The notes beneath the pieces were generated by a model. It was not told where the DNA came from. It made no database searches and worked only from the letters and a program-made list of their open reading frames with translations. A stretch of 64,000 bases of DNA, taken from positions 1-64,000 of the forward strand of contig JAFASX010000144.1 in NCBI GenBank assembly GCA_019244295.1, in the 5' to 3' direction. Source of the DNA: Pseudonocardia sp. (GTDB lineage Bacteria; Actinomycetota; Actinomycetes; Mycobacteriales; Pseudonocardiaceae). A program made the position numbers and the translations under genes. This document shows, one piece after another, positions 43,578 to 53,206 of the stretch; position 1 is the stretch's first letter, and every line of letters starts with the position of its first letter.

Positions 43578-46500
43578 CTAACCAGTAGCGGTTTCCAGGG
43601 TGCGGGCGATGCCGCGCCGTACGGCATCGACCAGGTAAGGCCGCAGCCGGCTAGCCGGCACGATCTCGTGCACCGAACCCATCCGTTGCGCGCGTTCGAT
43701 GCTGTGCCGATTGTCGAACTCATCGGCGACCTCACCCAGCTTTTCCGAACGTACCAAGGCGCGGACACCGGCCAGTTCGGCGCGCAGCCGGGCGACGTCG
43801 CTCTCATCGGCGTTTTCCACCGCCTCGGCTAGCCGCGCTTCCAGGCTGGCGACCCGATGGTCGGCGGCGGTGCGTTTGTTGACCTCACCGGCGAACACCA
43901 CAGCCGCGGCGGGCGCCCCGCCGATCACCGAAGCGTACGAACCCTCAACGGCGGCGACCTCCATGTTGTCGTTGAGCGTCGCGGAGAACACTACGAACGC
44001 ACCGCCGTGGTAACGCGAAACCACGCAGAACACAATCGGGCCATCAAAATTGACGACGGCGCGTCCGATCTCGGCGCCGTACTCGAGCTGCAGCTCCCGC
44101 ATGGACTCTGGTGAGCCGTCGAAGCCCGAAAGGTTCGCCAGTACCACCAGCGGACGGTTGCCGCTGGCCGCGTTGATAGCTCGCGCGGTCTTCTTGGACG
44201 ACCGGGGGAACAGCGTGCCTGCGGTCCATTGCGACGGTCCGTCCACCGGCGAGCGCCCTCGCCGGGGCAGCGGACGGGATTCGATACCGAGCAGCGTGAT
44301 CGGCTGCCCACCCAGGTGCGCGTCCAGCACGACAACCGACTCGGCGTCATGCATGTCGGCCCAGCGCTCCAAAGGAGGGTGGTCGGCGTCGGCCACCCCG
44401 CGCATCAGCGAGCGGATGTCGAACGGTTTCTTGCGCTCGGCATTCGTCGCCGCCTCAAAGATCTCACCGAGCCGAGTAAAGCCACCGTCTGATCCGCCGT
44501 GCGGGGTCTCGCGGATGTCCCGCTCCACCGGGTCAGTGGTTGGGGCCGGGCGGGGGAAACGCTCGCCCGCCGCCACGTAGGTATGTGCGTAGTGCGCGAG
44601 CAGAATGTCGACCGCCCCCGACAAGTCGGGCGCCCAGTACTGGGCTTGCCCGTTCGGGCCCATGATCCGGTCGTAACCCCCGATCCCGAAGTTGTCCTCG
44701 GCGGATACCCCACCGGAGTAGTCCAAGCTCTGCTTGCCGGTCAGCACCATCGCCGAGTCCGGGGTCATGATCAAAATTCCTTTGGTATGCATGAGCATCG
44801 TGGCCTCGGCGTTCCAATACGGCTGCGCGCCGACGTTGATCCCGGCCACCACGATATTGACCTCGCCGCCTTCCTGAGTGAACTCGATCAGTCCGCGCAA
44901 CACCCGAGAAATCCAGTCCATGTTCTCCACCCCGGAGTCCATGGCGATCTTCGCGCCGGCGGACACCGCGAACCACTCCACCGGCGCCGACATCCGTCGA
45001 GCCAGCTCAAGCGCGGCGAGCACCCGGCGGCACTCGGGCTCGGCCAGCGCACCGAGCGCTTTGGTCGGATCGCCGAGCAGCACGACCCGGGTCATGCCTT
45101 CGGGGTAACGCTCGGTCTTGGTGGTGACCACACCGAGTACCAGGTTGGCGGTGTTGCCTCCCGGCGCCCGTTCCACTGCCACTGGTCGGCCACGCTCGTC
45201 GAGGTCGTACTCGGTGAATGTGCCCAGGTCTCCGAAGGCGTCCGGGTGGCGGGTGAGCAGCGGGATCAGTTCGTAGGGGTACACCGCGCCCCGTCGGCGT
45301 GCCCGAATCACCTTCTGCCCGTAGGCGTCGAGCTCACGCAGTGGCTCAGTCGGCGGCTCCGTGATGCGCAGGGTCAGGCCAGCCCCCGGCGGCCGGGACA
45401 TCCGCAGCATCAGTTCACGGGGTTCGCCCTGCTGGGTGACCGTCCGGAACTGCACCATCACTTGCTCCAGCCCCAGCCCGTCGGCCCGAGGTGCCAGCAC
45501 CCTGACCACGGCGTCCAGATCATTGAGCGGGATGTCCACCACCGGCCATACGTAAAGCAGCACCCGGTTCCAGGCCAGCTTGGCGGTGGCGGGATCGGCC
45601 GAACGAGCCGCGCGGATGCTGTTGAGACAGGCATCGAGTACATGTTCAAGCTCAGGCAGGCCGCTGACCAGGCCCCGGTCGTCGCGCAGCGTGGTGAGGT
45701 CACGGACGTCGGCCAGCGCGACCAGTCGCTGGTCTTCGGGGACCTCCCGGCCCTGCGCGCGGAATAGGTGCACGTCGGTGGCCGAGGGCAGGCGGGTGAG
45801 CTGAAACCCGGACAGCCGCCACAAGCCCAGCCGTTCGGCCACCATCGGGTGCAGTCCACGCAGGGTGCGGTCTTCGCTGGGCCGACCGTCCGGACCGGGC
45901 CGGAAGGTGAACCACGTCGTGGCACTGGCAACGTCATCACCGTCGCGGCGGACCGCTACCGCCACCCGACCAACCGATGCGGGAATCATGCCCAGCTTGG
46001 CTTTGATCCGCGCGGCGCGCGCGTTCGGCTCGACCCCCGACGAATCGTCTGACGTGACGTAAAGGTCGATCAGCACCGTGCGGTCAGGCGGCAGCGCATT
46101 GACCATCTGGTGCAGATCGGTGGAGACGGCGCTCGGCGCGTCCGCGGCTAGGTCGTCGACGCCGGCTTGCCCGCTGGCCACGGTGGCCAGCACGGTGTAG
46201 GCGTTGCCTTGGTGGCGGTACTCGGCCACTAGCAGTGGACGCCCATCGTGCGACACCACCTCGACGTTCTCTACCGGTCGAATCCGGTAAAACCGGCGTG
46301 TCATGATCGTGAGCATCGAGGCGTGGTGCCGTACGGCGAACACCTCGAGGATCGGTTCCCCCGAGGCCACGATCTCGTCGATCTGCGCCGCCCGCTCGAT
46401 CGGGTCGGTTGATAGGCGGTCGAGGCTGTTCTTGACCTGGCGTTGGACCGAGGCTCGGCGAGCGGCGATCAGTGGGGCGTCGAAGCAGTGGTACCGGACC

Positions 46501-49223
46501 TGACGGGCTAGGTCACCGATCGAGGGGTAGCGCAGCTGGGTAGCGGTGACTACCTGGTCGAGGACGTGCCGGTACTCATCCCGGGCATCCGGGGAGACGC
46601 TCAGTACGGACTCAGGATGACGCAGCCGCCACCGCAGCAGCTCGGAGAGCGTGGAAACGTGTGAACCAGCGCGGCGGTGCGCTAGGAACATCCGGTAGAG
46701 AGCTGGACCTAGTTCTGGCGTGTCCGCGAGGTCGTGCACGCCGTAATGGGCCAGTGCCCGGCGCAGCTTGATTCGGAAAGACTCTGGGAGGCTTTCGGCG
46801 TCGGCGTCCCGGGAGCGCAGGTAGGCGTATAGGTACTCCTGTGGGTTGCGGGCCGCTTCGGCGTCCACCGCTGATGCGTCGGTGAGCAAGTCGTCCGAGC
46901 TGTCCGGCAGCCGCCGGTTGCGCGAAAGAGCGCACAGGTCGGCGAAGATACCCAGCACCGATGCCTCGCCGGCCAGTAGCCGAACGTCATCCCGAGGCAG
47001 CCGCACCCGAGCGGCCGCCAGCCCGGCCAACAACGGCCGAGCTTCTCGTTCGTCGATATCGAAGCCAAGCACCAGCGAGCGCAGCGCGTTCAGTCCGTCT
47101 TCGGCGGCTGACGCGGGATCGGCGCTCGCCGTGGTGTGCGCCAGCTCCGCCAACCCGACGCGGTCGCCTGTTGTGTTGGTGTCCGCGCCAGCTTCAGGCG
47201 TGGGCTCCAGCCGCACCAGCTTCGTACCGGCCTCGACCTGGGTATTCGTGGCCACCAGGATTTCGGCTACCCGGCCGCTGACCGGTGCCCGCAACACGGT
47301 CTCCAGCTTCATCGACTCGACGATCGCCACCACGTCACCTTCGGCCAGATCATCACCCGCGCTGACCGGAATCGACACGACCATGGCTGGCGCCGGAGCA
47401 CGGACTAGCCCAGCTTCACCACCGGAAATCCGGTGCACCGCGCCATCAACCTCAACCAGGTAATCGGAGCCCTGGGCAACCGAGAGCACATCGAATCGTC
47501 GCCCACCGATGGTGAGCCGACGCTCAAAACGACCCGCGCGTTCGACGTCGACGTCCACCGCATGGTCATCGAGCTCGATTCGGTATCGGCTCGCCCGTGA
47601 CCTCGCCACCCGCAACCGATAAGGCCGGCCGCCGGCTCGCACGTCGACCTGGTACCAGGTCTCGTGGCCGACCTCAGGACGCCCGCGCTCGGCCGAAGCG
47701 AACAGCCGGTCACGCTGCCGGCGCACATGCGCGTCGTGCGCCTCCACTCCAGTCGCGAGCAGCGCGACGTCCAGGCGCCGCGGCGGCGTGTACCCGGCGG
47801 CCAACATGGTGTCCAGCCAGGTGGTATCCAGCTCACCGGAACGCATTTCGGGGCGGTCCAGCAGCTCAAGCAGAAACGCTTTGTTCGTGGTGCCGCCATT
47901 GATTACCACTGAGGTCTGGCGCAGCGCGCGACGCAAGCGAGCCCGCGCCTCGTCTCGGTTTCGGCCCCACGCGATCACTTTGGCGATCATGGAGTCGTAC
48001 TGCGGTGGGATGACGTCCCCAACGACCACCCCGGTGTCGACCCGGATGCCCGGACCGGTCGGCAACATGAGATGTTCGATCACACCGGGTGCCGGAGCGA
48101 AGTCGCGATCTGGATCCTCGGCGGTCAGCCGAGCTTCGATCGCATGCCCTCGGGACGGGGGGCTGGCGCTTTCAGCGCCGGTGCGGCTGGCGCCGAGCTT
48201 GTCGCCGAACTCGTCGAGCAGGCCGCCAGCGGCTACGTGCAACTGCAGCTTGACGATGTCGATGCCCGTGGTCACTTCGGTAACCGGATGCTCCACCTGC
48301 AGTCGAGTGTTGACCTCAAGGAACGTCAACAGCCGCTCCTTGGGCTCGTAGAGGAACTCCACCGTGCCGGCGTTGACATAACCAACGGCCCGCGCGAGGG
48401 CGGCCGCCGAGGTACGCAATACCTGCGCCTGGTCGGCGTCCAGCGCGATGGACGCCGACTCCTCGATAATCTTCTGGTTGCGCCGCTGAACGCTGCAGTC
48501 CCGAATACCCAATGTCCATATACAGCCGGCCGCGTCCGCGACGACCTGGACCTCGACATGGCGGCCACCCCGGATGGCGCGCTCCAGGAACACGGTGGCA
48601 TCGCCAGCGGTACGGGAAGCCTCCGACGAGGCCCGCTCGAACGCCTCCGTAAGCTCGTTCGGGCTGTTCACCAGTCGGATGCCGCGCCCACCGCCGCCCG
48701 CGGTTGCCTTCACCATCAGTGGGTACCCGATGGTTTCGGCGTGTCGGCGGGCCTCGGCCAGGTCCGCGACCGGGCCGCCGCTCCACGCGGCCAGCGGCAC
48801 ACCGAGCTCCTCGGCCAGCCGCTTGGACTCGATCTTATCGCCGAGCTGCCGCATCACCTGCGCCGACGGACCGATGAAGGTGATCCCCAGCCGCTCGCAC
48901 AGCTCGGCGAACTCCGCCTTCTCCGAGACGAATCCCCAGCCAGGCCACACCGCGTCCGCCCTGGCCAGCCGCAGCGCGCGCGCCAGCTCGGCGTAGTCCA
49001 GGTAGGGGTTGGGGCCAAACGCGGCTGTGTCCTTCAGGTCCGGGCCGACAAGCACCGCCTCGTCAGCCTCCCGCACAAACATCGACCGGCGGTCGACGGC
49101 GGTGTGCACGGCGATGACGGTGAGCTCATGACGGCCTTCGGCATTCCACTCGCGCACCGCGTTAATCAGCCGCATCGCGGGCTCGCCTCGGTTGACGATA
49201 GCGACTCGCCGAAAGGAGGCCAT
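43578..49223 (-). CDS. Single-chain biotin-dependent acyl-CoA carboxylase (BC-BCCP-CT fusion)
   Basis: An 1881-residue enzyme combining parts that are usually separate subunits. Residues 1-460 are biotin carboxylase (RRVAIVNRGEPAMRLINAVREW, GGGGRGIRLV ATP loop, EVNTRLQVEHPVTE); residues about 600-670 are the biotin carrier with the target lysine in VAIVESMKLETVL; residues about 1300-1880 are the carboxyltransferase (ARRMSAPVEWFAVSAGAKI, TGKQSLDYSGGVSAEDNFGIGGYDRIMGPNGQAQYWAPD, RGKGRRAVV-type acyl-CoA loop near RSSKKTARAINAASGNRPLVVLANLSGFDGSPE). Such fusions occur in actinomycetes and carboxylate acetyl-, propionyl- or longer acyl-CoA. MASFRRVAIV at 49223 is the family start. Confidence 0.9.
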   Translation of the reverse strand: MASFRRVAIVNRGEPAMRLINAVREWNAEGRHELTVIAVHTAVDRRSMFVREADEAVLVGPDLKDTAAFGPNPYLDYAELARALRLARADAVWPGWGFVSEKAEFAELCERLGITFIGPSAQVMRQLGDKIESKRLAEELGVPLAAWSGGPVADLAEARRHAETIGYPLMVKATAGGGGRGIRLVNSPNELTEAFERASSEASRTAGDATVFLERAIRGGRHVEVQVVADAAGCIWTLGIRDCSVQRRNQKIIEESASIALDADQAQVLRTSAAALARAVGYVNAGTVEFLYEPKERLLTFLEVNTRLQVEHPVTEVTTGIDIVKLQLHVAAGGLLDEFGDKLGASRTGAESASPPSRGHAIEARLTAEDPDRDFAPAPGVIEHLMLPTGPGIRVDTGVVVGDVIPPQYDSMIAKVIAWGRNRDEARARLRRALRQTSVVINGGTTNKAFLLELLDRPEMRSGELDTTWLDTMLAAGYTPPRRLDVALLATGVEAHDAHVRRQRDRLFASAERGRPEVGHETWYQVDVRAGGRPYRLRVARSRASRYRIELDDHAVDVDVERAGRFERRLTIGGRRFDVLSVAQGSDYLVEVDGAVHRISGGEAGLVRAPAPAMVVSIPVSAGDDLAEGDVVAIVESMKLETVLRAPVSGRVAEILVATNTQVEAGTKLVRLEPTPEAGADTNTTGDRVGLAELAHTTASADPASAAEDGLNALRSLVLGFDIDEREARPLLAGLAAARVRLPRDDVRLLAGEASVLGIFADLCALSRNRRLPDSSDDLLTDASAVDAEAARNPQEYLYAYLRSRDADAESLPESFRIKLRRALAHYGVHDLADTPELGPALYRMFLAHRRAGSHVSTLSELLRWRLRHPESVLSVSPDARDEYRHVLDQVVTATQLRYPSIGDLARQVRYHCFDAPLIAARRASVQRQVKNSLDRLSTDPIERAAQIDEIVASGEPILEVFAVRHHASMLTIMTRRFYRIRPVENVEVVSHDGRPLLVAEYRHQGNAYTVLATVASGQAGVDDLAADAPSAVSTDLHQMVNALPPDRTVLIDLYVTSDDSSGVEPNARAARIKAKLGMIPASVGRVAVAVRRDGDDVASATTWFTFRPGPDGRPSEDRTLRGLHPMVAERLGLWRLSGFQLTRLPSATDVHLFRAQGREVPEDQRLVALADVRDLTTLRDDRGLVSGLPELEHVLDACLNSIRAARSADPATAKLAWNRVLLYVWPVVDIPLNDLDAVVRVLAPRADGLGLEQVMVQFRTVTQQGEPRELMLRMSRPPGAGLTLRITEPPTEPLRELDAYGQKVIRARRRGAVYPYELIPLLTRHPDAFGDLGTFTEYDLDERGRPVAVERAPGGNTANLVLGVVTTKTERYPEGMTRVVLLGDPTKALGALAEPECRRVLAALELARRMSAPVEWFAVSAGAKIAMDSGVENMDWISRVLRGLIEFTQEGGEVNIVVAGINVGAQPYWNAEATMLMHTKGILIMTPDSAMVLTGKQSLDYSGGVSAEDNFGIGGYDRIMGPNGQAQYWAPDLSGAVDILLAHYAHTYVAAGERFPRPAPTTDPVERDIRETPHGGSDGGFTRLGEIFEAATNAERKKPFDIRSLMRGVADADHPPLERWADMHDAESVVVLDAHLGGQPITLLGIESRPLPRRGRSPVDGPSQWTAGTLFPRSSKKTARAINAASGNRPLVVLANLSGFDGSPESMRELQLEYGAEIGRAVVNFDGPIVFCVVSRYHGGAFVVFSATLNDNMEVAAVEGSYASVIGGAPAAAVVFAGEVNKRTAADHRVASLEARLAEAVENADESDVARLRAELAGVRALVRSEKLGEVADEFDNRHSIERAQRMGSVHEIVPASRLRPYLVDAVRRGIARTLETATG

Positions 49224-49660
49224 GGTCCGTCCGTTCATCCGGTGCTCATCCCCGCTTGTTCCGATGATCGCTGTGGTCGCTCACAACGCAGAAGTATCTG
49301 CGTCGGCGATTGGCGCTATCGTTGCTCCCCTTGATCGTGCTACGGATCCGTGGTCAGCGGCACCCGATGACACCGTGACGTCGTAGAGCGGTCCAGGCCG
49401 CGACGATGTCTGTGTCGTTGAGCGCGGCGTCTGTGACACAACATCATAAAGCAGAGAGCTCGGGGCGGATGTTACCAAGATGAGGGCGGGACGATGGGCT
49501 GGGTTCGGCTGGTTCCCGGCTAGCCGTCAGCAGCACGAACAATCGCCACCCCAAGCAACCGCTGGGCGGCGAGCAAATGGGAAAGGCGATCAGTAGTGAA
49601 AAACATAGTGGCCACCCGAGCCGGCGGGCGGGGTGACCACGGTGTCATGCGGAGATGTTC
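49224..49660. other. Intergenic region upstream of the carboxylase, no gene seen
   Basis: These 437 bases lie between the start of the carboxylase gene and the end of the small DUF6131 gene, both on the minus strand. The plus-strand ORFs crossing it are short and overlap the carboxylase start. It should contain the carboxylase promoter and the end of the DUF6131 transcript, but I cannot point to a convincing -35/-10 pair or terminator. Confidence 0.5.
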
Positions 49661-49819
49661 CTAGTACCAGTGCCGTCGGCCGAGCAACGGGTACCCGATG
49701 CTGCCGAGCAGCAGAAGCACCAGGCCCACCGCGAGTAAGATATAGCCGATTGTCGTCAAAATGCCCAGCCCTGGGACCAAGTAGCCCAGGACAAGCAAGA
49801 TGATGCCGAGAACAATCAT
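49661..49819 (-). CDS. Small two-helix membrane protein (DUF6131-like)
   Basis: A 52-residue protein consisting almost wholly of two hydrophobic helices: MIVLGIILLVLGYLVPGLGILTTIGYILLAVGLVLLLLGSIGYPLLGRR. This is the pattern of the abundant actinobacterial small membrane family DUF6131, of unknown role and often stress-linked. GGGAGGACTC directly before the ATG at 49819 is a strong ribosome-binding site and decides the start over the longer track ORF. Confidence 0.8.
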   Translation of the reverse strand: MIVLGIILLVLGYLVPGLGILTTIGYILLAVGLVLLLLGSIGYPLLGRRHWY

Positions 49820-49948
49820 GGAGTCCTCCCTGTTTCGCCGTTCCGCTAGTGAACTACCCGATGTGGCCACGACGCAAACTCAACAAGTCACGTCGCTAGT
49901 GGTCTACCCTGACATCAGCGGTGCTGTTATGTCCAGAAAGAGGTTGGC

Positions 49949-50269
49949 ATGCCCGAAGAGAGCCACGGCGACACCGACCAGGTCCTGACCGTACTCCGAG
50001 ACATCTGGTCAGCCCGGGATGAAACGAGCGCCGAACTCGTCGAGCGCTTCGAACGCACCCGGGGTCGAGCGTGCAAGAACATGGCGCACGTTGGTTTCGG
50101 CGGGATATCGTCGCACCTCGCCGGTCACGAACCTGCCGGTGACACCAACCTGCCGGTTGACGCTGACCAGCGCTCCGCGTGGCGCGAGCGCCTCGGCCGA
50201 GAAGGCAAGCTGGTGCCCGGAGCGGTGAGCATCGGCGAAACGATCCGGCGTCAGAGCTCACACCGCTGA
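49949..50269 (+). CDS. Hypothetical protein, first gene of the coxDE operon
   Basis: A 106-residue polar protein (MPEESHGDTDQVLTVLRDIWSARDETSAELVERFERTRGRACK) with no membrane helix and no family I recognise. Codon third positions are strongly G/C as in real genes of the window, an AGAGG lies before the ATG, and the stop is only 28 bases before the coxD start, so co-transcription is likely. A link to CO dehydrogenase maturation is suggested by position only. Confidence 0.55.
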   Translation: MPEESHGDTDQVLTVLRDIWSARDETSAELVERFERTRGRACKNMAHVGFGGISSHLAGHEPAGDTNLPVDADQRSAWRERLGREGKLVPGAVSIGETIRRQSSHR

Positions 50270-50297
50270 GTCGCGACGCAGCTATGGAGGCTCGTCT

Positions 50298-51170
50298 GTG
50301 ACCCGACCAAGCTCGGTCGCCGAGCTCATCGAGCTCCTGCGGGGCAGCGGGTATCTGGCCGACCGCGGCCTGGCCACCGCCATACATGTCGCTCTCGCGC
50401 TCGACCGGCCGGTGCTGCTGGAGGGCGAGGTCGGGGTCGGCAAAACCGAGTTGGCGAAGGTACTGGCCACCGTGCTGGGCCGCGTTCTGATCCGCTTGCA
50501 GTGTTATGAGGGCATCGACGCCAATCAGGCCATGTACGAGTGGGATTACGCCAGGCAACTGCTGCACATTCGGGCGCTCTCCGAGCGCTCGGTGACTGAT
50601 GACGCAGCGGTGGACCAGGTGTTCGGCCCTCGGTTTCTGCTGGAACGCCCGCTGCTGCGCGCGGTGCAGGCAGGTGAACAGGCCGTACTGCTGATCGACG
50701 AGATCGACCGGGCCGACGACGAGTTCGAGGCATTCCTGCTAGAGCTGCTTTCGGACTTCCAGGTCAGCATCCCCGAAATAGGCACAGTGGCCGCCGAGCG
50801 CCCGCCGCTGGTGCTGCTCACCTCCAACCGCACCCGGGAGCTACACGATGCGCTCAAGCGACGTTGCCTCTACCACTGGATCGGCTACCCCAGCTTCCAG
50901 CGCGAGCTGGAGATCGTCCGGGTACGCCGGCCAGAGGTGCCCGACGCGCTGGCTCGGTCAGTGGTCGCGGCGGTCACGCGACTGCGCGAGATGGAACTGG
51001 CCAAGCCGCCGGGGGTGGCCGAGACCATCGACTGGGCCAGCACGTGCGCCTTCCTCGGCATCGGGCAACTCGACGCCGAAACCGCCGAGCTCACCCTGGG
51101 TTCGGTGGTCAAGGACCACGACGACGAAGACCTGGTCCGCCCCCGCCTTGGCGACATCGTGGCGACGTGA
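50298..51170 (+). CDS. coxD: MoxR-type AAA+ ATPase, CoxD-like
   Basis: A 290-residue AAA+ ATPase of the MoxR group: Walker A LEGEVGVGKTELAKVLA (near 35-50), Walker B VLLIDEIDRADDEFEAFLLELLSDFQVSIPE, sensor 1 LTSNRTRELHDALKRRCLYHW. In Oligotropha CoxD works with CoxE to insert sulfur and copper into the CoxL active site. The GTG start has TGGAGG upstream, and its stop overlaps the coxE GTG (GTGA). The symbol is used because of domain type plus location beside coxMSL. Confidence 0.85.
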   Translation: MTRPSSVAELIELLRGSGYLADRGLATAIHVALALDRPVLLEGEVGVGKTELAKVLATVLGRVLIRLQCYEGIDANQAMYEWDYARQLLHIRALSERSVTDDAAVDQVFGPRFLLERPLLRAVQAGEQAVLLIDEIDRADDEFEAFLLELLSDFQVSIPEIGTVAAERPPLVLLTSNRTRELHDALKRRCLYHWIGYPSFQRELEIVRVRRPEVPDALARSVVAAVTRLREMELAKPPGVAETIDWASTCAFLGIGQLDAETAELTLGSVVKDHDDEDLVRPRLGDIVAT

Positions 51171-52297
51171 CCGCGGCCGGCTTTGGTTTAGCCGGGGTGC
51201 TGGTCCGGTTCGCGCGGGCACTTCGCGCCGAAGGTGTCGCGATCGGATCGGGCGATATGGTGACCTATTGCGCGGCGATGACATCGCTGGATCCGACCGA
51301 TCTGGAAGACCTGTACTGGGGCGGGCGAGTCTCGCTGGTGAGTAGGTGGGAGGACGTCGAGGTCTACGACCGAGTGTTCCAGGCGTTCTTCCTCGACGTG
51401 GCTAATCCGGTGGACGAGCTGGTGGCCTTGGTAGCCCGGCCGGAAGCCAACGCCGAGTCAACGCTGGTGGCGCCGGCTGTTGAGCCGGGCGAGCAGGAGC
51501 CCGACGAGCAAGCGAGGCTGGGATTGATGGCCTCCGACGTCGAGACGCTGACCTCGAAGTCGTTCGCGGAGTGCACCGAGGACGAACTGGCCGCACTGCG
51601 TCGGATCATCGCCCAGATTCAGCTGGCCCCGCCGATGCGCAGAACCCGGCGCACTCAATTGTCGCGTCGGGGCCGCCGACCCGACCTGCGGGCGTCCATC
51701 CGCCGTTCACTACGGGTGCACGGCGAGCTGGTCGACTTACGCTGGCGTCGCCGCCGCCGGCAGCCGCGGCCACTGGTGCTGATCCTGGACATCTCCGGCT
51801 CGATGGCTGAGTACTCTCGGGCGCTGCTGCAATTCGCGTACTCCACAAAGCGGGCCGGAGTCCCCCGGCTGCGGGTGGAAGTGTTCTGCTTCGGCACCCG
51901 GCTGACGTACCTCACTCCCTCGCTGCGTACCCGGGTTCCGGACGAGGCGCTGACTCGGGCCGCCGCGAGCGTGCTGGACTGGGACGGCGGTACCCGCATC
52001 GGGCGGTCATTGGACGAGTTCATCAGGCGTTGGGGACGGCGTGGCATGGCCCGGGGCGGCGTGGCCGTGATCTGTTCGGACGGTCTAGACCGGGGTGACC
52101 CCGAGTTGTTGTCCGATGCGATGGCGCGGTTGTCGAGGTTGTGTCACCGCATTGTCTGGCTGAACCCGCACGCGGCGGATGGTCCGCCCCGCACGGTCGG
52201 CATGATGGTCGCTAAGCCCCACATCGATCTGTTGTTGTCTGGCCACGACCTGGACAGCCTCGAGCGATTGGCGGCGATGCTGCCCACCCTGAGCTAA
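51167..52297 (+). CDS. coxE: VWA-domain protein, CoxE-like
   Basis: A 376-residue soluble protein. Its C-terminal von Willebrand A domain carries the MIDAS start DISGSMAEYSRALLQFAY, followed by FCFGTRLTYLT and CSDGLDRGD; the N-terminal helical part (VLVRFARALRAEGVAIGSGDMVTYCAAM) is typical of the CoxE family. CoxE pairs with the MoxR ATPase CoxD in activating molybdenum CO dehydrogenase. GTG 51167 overlaps the coxD stop; the much longer track ORF is an out-of-frame reading of coxD. Confidence 0.87.
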   Translation: MTAAGFGLAGVLVRFARALRAEGVAIGSGDMVTYCAAMTSLDPTDLEDLYWGGRVSLVSRWEDVEVYDRVFQAFFLDVANPVDELVALVARPEANAESTLVAPAVEPGEQEPDEQARLGLMASDVETLTSKSFAECTEDELAALRRIIAQIQLAPPMRRTRRTQLSRRGRRPDLRASIRRSLRVHGELVDLRWRRRRRQPRPLVLILDISGSMAEYSRALLQFAYSTKRAGVPRLRVEVFCFGTRLTYLTPSLRTRVPDEALTRAAASVLDWDGGTRIGRSLDEFIRRWGRRGMARGGVAVICSDGLDRGDPELLSDAMARLSRLCHRIVWLNPHAADGPPRTVGMMVAKPHIDLLLSGHDLDSLERLAAMLPTLS

Positions 52298-52307
52298 GGT
52301 TTTGTTT

Positions 52308-52745
52308 GTGCAGATCAGGCTGGGTTCATTGGCGGGGTATCCGTTCGAAGGCCCTCGCTTGCTCGGGGGTTGGACACCGCCGGCTACCCCGGGTGTCTAC
52401 GTCGTGCTGTACAAGCCCGACCCCGAACGCGAGCAGTACGCGGTGATCTACGTCGGCCACAGCGCGGACCTCTCAACCGAGAACTTTCCGTTCCGCCACG
52501 TCGCGGCACCCTGCTGGATACAGCGGGCCGGCTCCAAGTGGAAGCTGCACGTGGCCACGTTGGAGATCCCCGGCGGCGGGCCCGGGCACCGAGAGATGGT
52601 GGCAAACGAACTGATCTCGATATACCGGCCGCATTGCAACAATGAGCGATATGACAACACGTGGCGGGCCGAATGGATCGGCGAATATTCCGATGCCCCT
52701 ACCACCGCCCCGCTGCCCCAGCATCGGTCAGACAATTCTGGCTGA
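52308..52745 (+). CDS. GIY-YIG-like small protein in the cox locus
   Basis: A 145-residue protein that follows coxE by 10 bases. ATPGVYVVLYKP and AVIYVGHSADL match the two strands of the GIY-YIG nuclease fold, FRHVAAP could place its Arg, and REMVANELISIYRPHCNNERYD resembles the later Glu/Asn-bearing helix (E..LI..Y.P..N). Catalysis is therefore conceivable but unproven. Its purpose beside CO dehydrogenase genes is unknown. The start is GTG 52308 or TTG 52302. Its end faces the end of the small membrane gene series, about 107 bases away. Confidence 0.65.
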   Translation: MQIRLGSLAGYPFEGPRLLGGWTPPATPGVYVVLYKPDPEREQYAVIYVGHSADLSTENFPFRHVAAPCWIQRAGSKWKLHVATLEIPGGGPGHREMVANELISIYRPHCNNERYDNTWRAEWIGEYSDAPTTAPLPQHRSDNSG

Positions 52746-52852
52746 GCGGACACCCAGACTGGTCATCCACGCGAAGCCGCGACACGCTGTCCCGGTTAAC
52801 GCAGGAACAGGGCAATTCCCGCTTGAGAGGAAAGCGATAATGCCCGCAATTA

Positions 52853-53206
52853 TTAGTCTTCTGGAGTGAACCCGACGGCTTTATGCAGCCGCGAGCGTCG
52901 ACGGCCGGAAGCCGGCGTGGCGATCACCGAACGCTGTGGAGTAGGCGATGCTTTGGTGACGATTCGCTCGGCGAATCCGTACAGCAGCGGCAACGCACCG
53001 GCCACCGTGCCGCCGGTGTGGTTGATGTGCTCGATACCTGGGCCGATCAGGGCCGCGTCAGCGTTGATCCGCTGAATACTCTGTTCGGACGCCTCGAGAT
53101 TAGTAGCGATACCACCCAGCAGCGAACCGACCCAATACAGATAGAACGCCAGCCCGGCGATCAGCGCGACAATAACCAACACACTGAGTACGATCATCAG
53201 CGTCAT
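52853..53206 (-). CDS. Small single-pass membrane protein, cox locus (fifth of five)
   Basis: A 117-residue protein with an N-terminal membrane helix (MIVLSVLVIVALIAGLAFYLYWVGSLLGGI), a helical stretch with regularly spaced small and hydrophobic residues (LEASEQSIQRINADAALIGPGIEHINHTGGTVAGALPLLYGFAERI) and a basic tail. It overlaps the upstream gene by four bases and is the last gene of the apparent coxM-S-L-G operon. No known domain is recognised; it shares plan and tail style with the four genes before it. Confidence 0.75.
   Translation of the reverse strand: MTLMIVLSVLVIVALIAGLAFYLYWVGSLLGGIATNLEASEQSIQRINADAALIGPGIEHINHTGGTVAGALPLLYGFAERIVTKASPTPQRSVIATPASGRRRSRLHKAVGFTPED

Noticed and set aside
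43507-43581. Short ORF starting MYAVDHPVTV
   Set aside because: Only 24 codons, no ribosome-binding site, and it touches the carboxylase end.
44499-45767. 422-codon plus-strand ORF
   Set aside because: Antisense to the carboxylase gene, with shadow-type composition.
48072-49334. 420-codon plus-strand ORF
   Set aside because: Antisense to the biotin carboxylase part of the large carboxylase.
52841-52870. Nine-codon ORF MPAIISLLE preceded by GAGAGGAAAGCG
   Set aside because: It has a fair ribosome-binding site but is too short to support; it may be the remnant of a lost gene start.
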